A DNA stretch of 51,637 nt, taken from the NCBI GenBank assembly GCA_945952315.1, contig CAMFIE010000011.1, positions 1-51,637 on the forward strand. Direction: 5' to 3'. The DNA comes from an uncultured Rhizobium sp. Its GTDB lineage: Bacteria; Pseudomonadota; Alphaproteobacteria; Rhizobiales; Rhizobiaceae. Below the pieces are notes generated by a model. That model was not told the origin of the DNA. It saw nothing but the letters and a program-made list of their open reading frames with translations, and ran no database searches. A program made the position numbers and the translations under genes. How positions within the stretch are numbered: the stretch's first letter is position 1; the number at the start of each line of letters is the position of its first letter. Positions 24,775 through 31,246 of the stretch are shown here, in pieces.

Positions 24775-25931
24775 GCATCGTCAAGGCCTATACCGGAGCG
24801 CGGATTTTCGACGGCGAACGCTTCCATGAAGACAAGGCGCTGATGGTGGAAAGCGGCCGGGTCTCGGGCCTCGTGCCGCCCTCGCAGGTGCCGGATCACG
24901 CGGTGATCGAGCCGCTTTCAGATGCGCTGATCGTGCCCGGCTTCATCGACCTTCAGGTCAATGGCGGCGGTGGCGTGATGCTGAATGACGAGCAGAGCGT
25001 GGAGGCGATCACCCGCATCTGTTCGGCGCATGCCCGTTTCGGCACGACCGCGCTTCTGCCGACCCTGATCACCGACCGGGTGGATATTACCGATGCGGCG
25101 ATTGCGGCAGGCAAGGCGGCCCGCGCCGTCGGCGTTCCGGGCTTTCTCGGCCTGCATCTCGAAGGTCCGCATCTGTCGATCATCCGCAAGGGCGCGCATG
25201 ACCCGCAACTGATCCGGCCCATGGACCTTTCCGATCTCGACCGGCTGATTGCCGCAAAGGCCGGGCTCGATGTGCTGCTCACCACCGTTGCACCGGAAAA
25301 TGTCAGCGCCGAGCAGGTGGAAATCCTGGCGCGGGCCGGTCTGCTGATCAGCCTTGGTCACACGGATTCGAAGGCGGAGACCGCAAGCCTCTATGCCGCG
25401 CACGGCGCGCGCCTCGTCACCCATCTCTTCAACGCAATGAGCCAGCTTGGCAACCGCGAGCCGGGCGTGGTGGGTGCAACGCTCACCGAAGGCAGCCTCT
25501 TTGCCGGGCTGATTGCCGATGGTTTCCACGTCCATCCGCGCTCGATTGCGGTGGCCCTTTCGGCAAAACGTGGGCCAGGCCGGATCTTCCTCGTCACCGA
25601 TGCGATGTCGACGATTGGCACCGACATGACCCGTTTCATGCTGAACGGCCGGGAAATCCGACGCGAAGGCGGGCGGCTGACGCTTGCCGACGGCACGCTT
25701 GCCGGGGCCGATATCGACATGCTCTCCTCGGTGCTGTTCATGAAGGATGTGGTGGGCGTCGAGCTTTCCGAAGCGCTGCGCATGGCCTCGCTCTATCCGG
25801 CAGAGGCGGCACGCATTGCCAGCCGCAAGGGTGCGCTCCGTCCGGGCATGGATGCGGATTTCGTGGTGCTTTCCGAAACGCTTGCGATGCAGGCGACCTA
25901 TATCGGCGGAAGCTGCGTTTACCGCGCCTGA
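24771..25931 (+). CDS. nagA: N-acetylglucosamine-6-phosphate deacetylase
   Basis: 386 residues, amidohydrolase superfamily; removes acetate from GlcNAc-6-phosphate to give GlcN-6-phosphate. Metal and substrate motifs are VPGFIDLQVNGGGGVMLND, LGLHLEGPHLS, ISLGHTDSKAET, THLFNAMSQLGNREPG and FLVTDAMSTIGTD with the catalytic aspartate. The length matches the family. The start ATG overlaps the SIS gene stop (ATGA). With kinase, MurQ and the SIS deaminase it completes a route from MurNAc or GlcNAc to fructose-6-phosphate. Confidence 0.96.
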   Translation: MSIVKAYTGARIFDGERFHEDKALMVESGRVSGLVPPSQVPDHAVIEPLSDALIVPGFIDLQVNGGGGVMLNDEQSVEAITRICSAHARFGTTALLPTLITDRVDITDAAIAAGKAARAVGVPGFLGLHLEGPHLSIIRKGAHDPQLIRPMDLSDLDRLIAAKAGLDVLLTTVAPENVSAEQVEILARAGLLISLGHTDSKAETASLYAAHGARLVTHLFNAMSQLGNREPGVVGATLTEGSLFAGLIADGFHVHPRSIAVALSAKRGPGRIFLVTDAMSTIGTDMTRFMLNGREIRREGGRLTLADGTLAGADIDMLSSVLFMKDVVGVELSEALRMASLYPAEAARIASRKGALRPGMDADFVVLSETLAMQATYIGGSCVYRA

Positions 25932-25994
25932 CCCCTTTTCAAGCGGGCCGGGATCGGTAAGTGTTGAGGCCCGATCCGGAAGGAGCTGCAGGAG

Positions 25995-26981
25995 ATGCTC
26001 AATCTCATCACCGATATCGACGGCGTCTCCGTCGGCCATGCAAGCGATCTTGTCATCGGAACCGGGGTCACCGCTGTGGTTTTCGACCGGCAGGCGGTTG
26101 TCTCGATGAGCGTGCTCGGCGGCTCCCCCGGCAGCCGCGACAGCGCCATGCTTTCGCCGGAAAATTCCGTGCAGGCGGTGGATGCGCTGGTGCTTTCCGG
26201 CGGCTCGATCTTCGGGCTCGATGCCTGCGGCGGCGTGCTCGATGGCCTGCGCGAGGATGGGCGCGGCCTCTCCTTCGGCAACACGATCGTGCCGATTGCC
26301 GCACAGGCAATCCTGTTCGATCTGATGAATGGTGGCGACAAGAACTGGGGCAGCCAGAACCCCTATCAGCGGCTGGGCTACAAGGCCTATCGCGCCGCCG
26401 AAAGGGGCCGTTTCGCGCTTGGCACCGTTGGCGCGGGGACCGGGGCAACGACGGCCTTCCTGAAAGGCGGTCTTGGCTCGGCAAGCGCAGTCACAAGGGC
26501 TGGCCACAAGGTCGCGGCGCTGGTTGCCGTCAATGCGCTCGGTAGCCCGGTGATCGGCAAGGGTCCGCATTTCTGGGCCGCCCCCTTCGAGCTGGACGGA
26601 GAATTCGGCGGGTGCGGCTATCCCGTCCCGTTCAAGCCGGAGGATACGGGCCTGCTGATCAAGGGGATGGAGCCTTCCGCAACGACGATCGGCATTGTGG
26701 TGACCGATGCGGTTCTCACCAAGGCGGAGGCGCACCGGCTCTCGATCCTCGGCCATGACGGGCTGGTGCGTTCCATTCACCCCGCCCATTTTCCGGCCGA
26801 TGGCGATACGGTCTTCGGCGCGGCGACCGGGGAAAAACTGGTCAACTCACCGATGGAATTCATGGAAATATGTCATCTCGCGATGGTCACCATGGCGCGC
26901 GCCGTCGCCCGCGGCGTGTTCGAGGCCGAGGCGCTTCCCTATCCCGATGCAAAGCCGGGCTGGAAGGACCTCTTCGGCTGA
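25995..26981 (+). CDS. P1-family (S58) self-cleaving peptidase/hydrolase, DmpA/NylC-like
   Basis: 328 residues. The N-terminal LITDIDGVSVGHASDLVIGTG is the hallmark of the P1 family, whose members self-cleave and include D-aminopeptidase DmpA, beta-aminopeptidases and nylon-oligomer hydrolase NylC. GGSIFGLDACGGVLDGL, GTVGAGTGATTAFLKGG and FPADGDTVFGAATGE follow. By comparison with NylC the cleavage and nucleophile would be Asp271-Thr272 in GDTVF; this assignment is inferred. GGAG just upstream of the ATG is the ribosome-binding site. It lies 63 bp after nagA, perhaps in the same transcript, and ends 3 bp from the convergent M24 peptidase gene. An L-Ala-D-Glu-type or other cell-wall peptide substrate is conceivable but unproven. 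Confidence 0.88.
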   Translation: MLNLITDIDGVSVGHASDLVIGTGVTAVVFDRQAVVSMSVLGGSPGSRDSAMLSPENSVQAVDALVLSGGSIFGLDACGGVLDGLREDGRGLSFGNTIVPIAAQAILFDLMNGGDKNWGSQNPYQRLGYKAYRAAERGRFALGTVGAGTGATTAFLKGGLGSASAVTRAGHKVAALVAVNALGSPVIGKGPHFWAAPFELDGEFGGCGYPVPFKPEDTGLLIKGMEPSATTIGIVVTDAVLTKAEAHRLSILGHDGLVRSIHPAHFPADGDTVFGAATGEKLVNSPMEFMEICHLAMVTMARAVARGVFEAEALPYPDAKPGWKDLFG

Positions 26982-26984
26982 GGA

Positions 26985-28085
26985 TCAGCCCATCCGGAAG
27001 AGATCGCGCGGCAGGTCCGACAGCACCTCGGCACCATCTGCCTTCAGGATCACCACCTCCTCAAGCCTGAGGCCGAAACGGCCCTTGAGATAGATGCCGG
27101 GCTCGATCGAGAACACATTGCCCTCCTCCAGCACCACATCCGAAGTGGCGGTGATATAGGGGCCTTCGTGGATATCGATGCCAAGGCCGTGGCCGGTGCG
27201 GTGCAGGAAGAATTCGCCATAACCGGCAGCGGTGATCACATCGCGGGCGGCAGCATCGACGGTGCGGGCGGTCACACCCGGTCGGGCCGCGGCAATCGCC
27301 GCCTTCACCGCCCGGTCGACAATGCCATGCACCTCTTCAAGCCCCTCCGGTGCCGATCCGAAATAGCCCATGCGGGTCATGTCGGAGGGATAACCCTGGC
27401 TGCGGCCGCCGATATCGACCAGCACCGCATCGCCGCGCTTCAGCTTGCGTGTGGAGCAGTGATGGTGCGGGAAGGCCCCGTTTTCGCCGAAACCGACGAT
27501 GGTGAACTCGGCCGCAGCACCCCGCGCCCGGTAGAAGTTCTTCACCACCTCGGCAACATCGAGCTCGGTCACGCCCTCTTCGAGCGACGCGAATGCGGCC
27601 TTTGCCGCCTCGTCGTTCAACAGCGCATTGGCCTTCAGCAGCCGATATTCATCCGCATCCTTGCGGGCGCGGAGCGCTGCCACCGTCTCGCCGGTAAAGG
27701 CATGGCGCGGCTGATCCAGGGCGCCGAGCAGAAAGAGCGCGAAATCGGCCCGCATCGTTTCATCCAGCGCCACCTTCAGCCCCGCCTTCTGCTTCACGCC
27801 AAAGGCGACAAGCAGATCATCGAGCGCCTTCACCGGCCCCTCGTCATCCGACCAGGCGTAGAAGGGCAGGTCCGTATCCTTGCGGGCGGCATCGGCATTC
27901 AGCTTCGGCATCAGGAAGGCGGCGTGATCGGCGCTGACGATCTGCATCACCGGGCGCTCGTCGCCATGCGGCGAAACGCCGGAGAGCCAGAGCATGTGCG
28001 AGCTTGGCCCGACCGCGACCAGATCGGTTCCGGAAGCCTTCATGCGGGCGCGCAGCGCGGTCAGACGGGCGTTGTAATCAGCCAT
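26985..28085 (-). CDS. M24-family aminopeptidase (Xaa-Pro peptidase-like)
   Basis: 366 residues. A creatinase-like N-terminal domain (residues 1 to about 130) precedes the pita-bread catalytic domain. Metal ligands can be placed in AVLVDIGGRSQGYPSDMTRMGYFG (two Asp), FFLHRTGHGLGIDIHEGPYI (His), FSIEPGIYL (Glu) and GLRLEEVVILK (Glu). The family cleaves N-terminal residues before proline or hydrolyses related C-N bonds. The ATG at 28085 (MADYNARLTALRARM) was chosen because sequence further upstream is unlike the family. It follows the amidase gene by 19 bp, so the two are probably co-transcribed. Confidence 0.9.
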   Translation of the reverse strand: MADYNARLTALRARMKASGTDLVAVGPSSHMLWLSGVSPHGDERPVMQIVSADHAAFLMPKLNADAARKDTDLPFYAWSDDEGPVKALDDLLVAFGVKQKAGLKVALDETMRADFALFLLGALDQPRHAFTGETVAALRARKDADEYRLLKANALLNDEAAKAAFASLEEGVTELDVAEVVKNFYRARGAAAEFTIVGFGENGAFPHHHCSTRKLKRGDAVLVDIGGRSQGYPSDMTRMGYFGSAPEGLEEVHGIVDRAVKAAIAAARPGVTARTVDAAARDVITAAGYGEFFLHRTGHGLGIDIHEGPYITATSDVVLEEGNVFSIEPGIYLKGRFGLRLEEVVILKADGAEVLSDLPRDLFRMG

Positions 28086-28104
28086 GGTTTTCTCCCAACT
28101 GGAT

Positions 28105-29454
28105 TTAGAGGACGCGCTCGGCGGAAAGCGCCAGTCCGAGAATGCGGTCATCGTCGTGGCGAAGACCGGAAAGCAGCAGGCCGACCGGCATGCCGGCCGC
28201 GCCGGTGCCGCAAGGCAGCGACACACCGCAGAAATCGAGGAAATTGCCGATCAGCGTGTTGCGCAGCGTCTTGCCATTCATCGCGAAGAAGGCCTCGTCG
28301 CTTTCGATCAGCGGCGCGATCAGGGGCGCGACATGCGGCAGGGTCGGCGAGACGAATACCGCCCCCTCGCCTGCCAGCGCGCTCACATCGGCAATCAGCC
28401 GCTCGCGGGCTTCGAGGAGCGCGATATAGGAGGGCATCGAGGTTTTCTCGCCGAGACGGCAGCGGGCAACCACGCGCGGGTCCATGCCATCAGCTTCCGG
28501 CCCGTTCAGCCGTTCGCGGTGCAGCGCATAGGCTTCCGCCGTCACCAGCGGGCCGTGCTCGGCCATCAGCGCAAAGATTTCGGCAAAAGCCGGAATGACC
28601 GTGCGGCGAATGCGGGCACCCTTTGCCGCAAGCTTTTCAAGGGCAGCCTCGAAGGCGGCGGCAACCTCGGGCTCGATGCCGTCGAAGATCACCGTTTCCG
28701 GCACGATCATGTCCTGTCCGGAAAGGTCGAGCGGCTGGATATCCGGCACCAGACGGCCACGCATCGCCGCATCGATCAGAACCGCATCGGCAACCGTATT
28801 CACCAGCGGCCCGAGCGAATCGAGGCTTTTCCCGAGCGGGAACACCCCGCCCATGCCGTGGCGTCCGCGCGAGCCCTTGTAGCCGACAATGCCGGTAAAG
28901 GCGGCGGGAATGCGGATCGAGCCGCCGGTATCCGTGCCCATGGCGACCGGCACCAGACCGGCGGCAACGGCCGCGGCCGAACCGGAAGAGGAGCCGCCCG
29001 GCAGGCGATGCCCGTCCGTCGCGCGCGGATTTTGCGGCGTGCCATGGTGCGGATTGATGCCAAGGCCGGAAAAGGCAAATTCGCTCATGTTGACCCGGCC
29101 GACCGAAACCATGCCCGCGCGGGCAAGATGCGCGACCACATCCGCATCGCGCAGTGCAGGTGTTGCCCTTTCCAGAATGCGGGAGCCTGCCGGTGTCGGC
29201 ATGCCTTCGAGATCGAAGAGGTCCTTCCAGGCCATCGGAATGCCGTCGAGCGCGCCAAGCGAGCGGCCTTCGCGGATGCGCCGCGAGGAAGCGTCCGCCT
29301 CGCGCATCGCCCGCTCTTCCGTGAGCTTCAGGAAGACCGTCTGATCCGGATGCGCTTTGATCGCGGCAAGCGTTTCCGCCGCCAAATCGCGCGGATCAAG
29401 AGCGCCGGACTGGATCAGCACCGAAAGCTGGGCAATGGAACGGGGGGCGGGCAT
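28105..29454 (-). CDS. Amidase (amidase-signature family)
   Basis: 449 residues. The amidase-signature core LPGGSSSGSAAAVAAGLVPVAMGTDTGGSIRIPAA carries the Ser-cisSer pair, and GIPMAWKDLFDLEGMPTPAGS contains the catalytic lysine. The substrate cannot be read; members hydrolyse small amides, nitrile-derived amides or peptide amides. With the M24 peptidase downstream it may form a small peptide or amide catabolic operon. It is divergent from the DAO-family oxidase over 121 bp, in which no operator stands out. Confidence 0.92.
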   Translation of the reverse strand: MPAPRSIAQLSVLIQSGALDPRDLAAETLAAIKAHPDQTVFLKLTEERAMREADASSRRIREGRSLGALDGIPMAWKDLFDLEGMPTPAGSRILERATPALRDADVVAHLARAGMVSVGRVNMSEFAFSGLGINPHHGTPQNPRATDGHRLPGGSSSGSAAAVAAGLVPVAMGTDTGGSIRIPAAFTGIVGYKGSRGRHGMGGVFPLGKSLDSLGPLVNTVADAVLIDAAMRGRLVPDIQPLDLSGQDMIVPETVIFDGIEPEVAAAFEAALEKLAAKGARIRRTVIPAFAEIFALMAEHGPLVTAEAYALHRERLNGPEADGMDPRVVARCRLGEKTSMPSYIALLEARERLIADVSALAGEGAVFVSPTLPHVAPLIAPLIESDEAFFAMNGKTLRNTLIGNFLDFCGVSLPCGTGAAGMPVGLLLSGLRHDDDRILGLALSAERVL

Positions 29455-29575
29455 CGGGCAGGCACTCCATCAAATCGGGTGCAGAGATATGGCACCGGCA
29501 GAGGCGGACTTGCAACGGTGAATTCCGTGAGCCTTGCGCAAATCCCGTCGGCCATGCCACCAATAGGCTGGGACA

Positions 29576-30973
29576 ATGGCTGCGGGGCAAAACAACATGC
29601 AGAACGGCGGAATTTCCTTCTGGTACAGGGATTTGGGCGGATTGCCGCCACAACGGCCAGCATTGCCCGGCGACCGGCAGGCGGATGTCTGCATCATCGG
29701 CGCGGGCTATACGGGCCTGTGGACGGCCTATTATCTCAAGAAAGCCGATCCCTCGCTTTCCGTTGTCATCGTCGAACGGGAATTTGCAGGCTTCGGCGCC
29801 TCCGGGCGCAATGGCGGCTGGCTTTCCGGCGGCTTTGCCTGGTCGCGGGAGAAATATCTCTCGACCGGCAGCCGCGATGGCGTGCGGGCGATGATTGCCG
29901 CGATGATGGGCACGGTCAACGAGGTGATCCGGGTCTGCGAAGAGGAAGGGATCGACGCCGATATCGTTCGCACCGACGAGTTGCGGGTGGCAACCAGTGC
30001 CGCCCAGTGGCAGCGCGTGCAGGCCTCCTATCTGGACGAAAAAAGCTGGCAGGTGGAGGCGGAAGACATTCACCTGATCGGTGCGGAAGAAACCCGCGCA
30101 CGCATCCGGGTTGCCAATCTGCATGGGGCGATGGTCACCCATGGCGTGGCCCGCGTGCAGCCGGCAAAGCTGGTTCAGGGCCTTGCCAAGGCGGTGGAAC
30201 GGCTGGGGGTGACGATCTTTGAAGGCACGGCGGTGACGGGGCTGGAAAAGGGCGTGGTCACCACCGACCGGGGCCGGGTCACCGCGCCCGTCATCATCCG
30301 CGCCACCGAAGGCTCTACCGCCGGTCTTCCGGGACTTTCGAAAACCTGGCTGCCGCTCAACAGCGCGCAGATCGTGACCGAGCCGTTGCCGGACGCCCTG
30401 TGGGACGAGATCGGCTGGAAAGGATACGAGGTGCTGGGCGACGGAGCGCATGCCTATTGCTATGCGCAGCGCACCCGCGAGGGCCGCATCGCCATGGGCG
30501 GGCGTGGTGTTCCCTACCGCTTCGGCTCGAAGACCGATCACAATGGCGAAACGCAGGCAGAAACGATCCGCCAGCTCACCGATATCCTGCACCGGCACTT
30601 TCCGCAGGTGCGGCAGGTGAAGATCGACCATGCCTGGTGCGGCGTTCTGGGTGTTCCGCGTGACTGGTGCGCGACCGTGGGCCTTGACCGGAAAACCGGC
30701 ATCGGCTGGGCGGGCGGCTATGTGGGCGTCGGGGTTTCCACCTCCAATCTCTCCGGCCAGACGCTGGCCGATCTGGTGCTTGGGCGAAATACCGATCTCA
30801 CCCGCCTGCCCTGGGTGAACCGTCAGGTGCGCGCCTGGGAGCCGGAGCCGCTGCGCTTTCTCGGCGTTCATTCGATGTACCGGCTCTTCCACATGGCCGA
30901 CCGCATGGAAGCGCGGCCGGGCGCCGGACCGTCGCCGCTTGCCGCCTTCGCAAACCGGCTGACAGGCCGCTGA
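29576..30973 (+). CDS. FAD-dependent amine/amino-acid oxidoreductase (DAO family)
   Basis: 465 residues. The Rossmann FAD-binding motif is VCIIGAGYTGLWTAYYLKKADP near residues 38-60. FAGFGASGRNGGWLSGGF is the DAO-family ARNGG-type segment, and a C-terminal FAD contact is GWAGGYVGVGVSTSNLSGQTLADL. Similar proteins are annotated as gamma-glutamylputrescine or sarcosine-type oxidases; the substrate is unknown here. ATGs at 29576 (after GGGA) and 29597 are both possible. It is transcribed away from the amidase operon, and 273 bp separate it from the next gene. Confidence 0.9.
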   Translation: MAAGQNNMQNGGISFWYRDLGGLPPQRPALPGDRQADVCIIGAGYTGLWTAYYLKKADPSLSVVIVEREFAGFGASGRNGGWLSGGFAWSREKYLSTGSRDGVRAMIAAMMGTVNEVIRVCEEEGIDADIVRTDELRVATSAAQWQRVQASYLDEKSWQVEAEDIHLIGAEETRARIRVANLHGAMVTHGVARVQPAKLVQGLAKAVERLGVTIFEGTAVTGLEKGVVTTDRGRVTAPVIIRATEGSTAGLPGLSKTWLPLNSAQIVTEPLPDALWDEIGWKGYEVLGDGAHAYCYAQRTREGRIAMGGRGVPYRFGSKTDHNGETQAETIRQLTDILHRHFPQVRQVKIDHAWCGVLGVPRDWCATVGLDRKTGIGWAGGYVGVGVSTSNLSGQTLADLVLGRNTDLTRLPWVNRQVRAWEPEPLRFLGVHSMYRLFHMADRMEARPGAGPSPLAAFANRLTGR

Positions 30974-31075
30974 AAAAATCTCTTCAGCGGCATACGGCCC
31001 TGTGTGCCTAAGGACACCCGCCTTCGCATATGAAAGGGAATTCCGACGCAATCCGTCCCGTTTCATGCGCAAATA

Positions 31076-31109
31076 TCGAAAAATGACGGGATTTTGTCGA
31101 AAAACGACG
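31076..31109. promoter_or_regulatory. Direct repeats upstream of the SerC-SerA fusion gene
   Basis: TCGAAAAATGACG (31076-31088) and TCGAAAAACGACG (31097-31109) are near-identical and start 21 bp apart, two helical turns, which is typical of sites for a regulator binding one face of the DNA. The second is part of the palindrome GTCGAAAAACGAC. They lie about 140 bp before the coding start. Regulator unknown. Confidence 0.4.
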
Positions 31110-31246
31110 TTCAAAGCGTGAAACAATCTTTTCGGTGGACGTTTTTAGACAGATTGTGACGTTCCCAAGCCGCCGCCCCCTTTGGTGATGGGTAAGATGC
31201 GCCGCAAAATATGGTGCCATTTTCCTGTCTGGGGGGTCTTCCTGAA

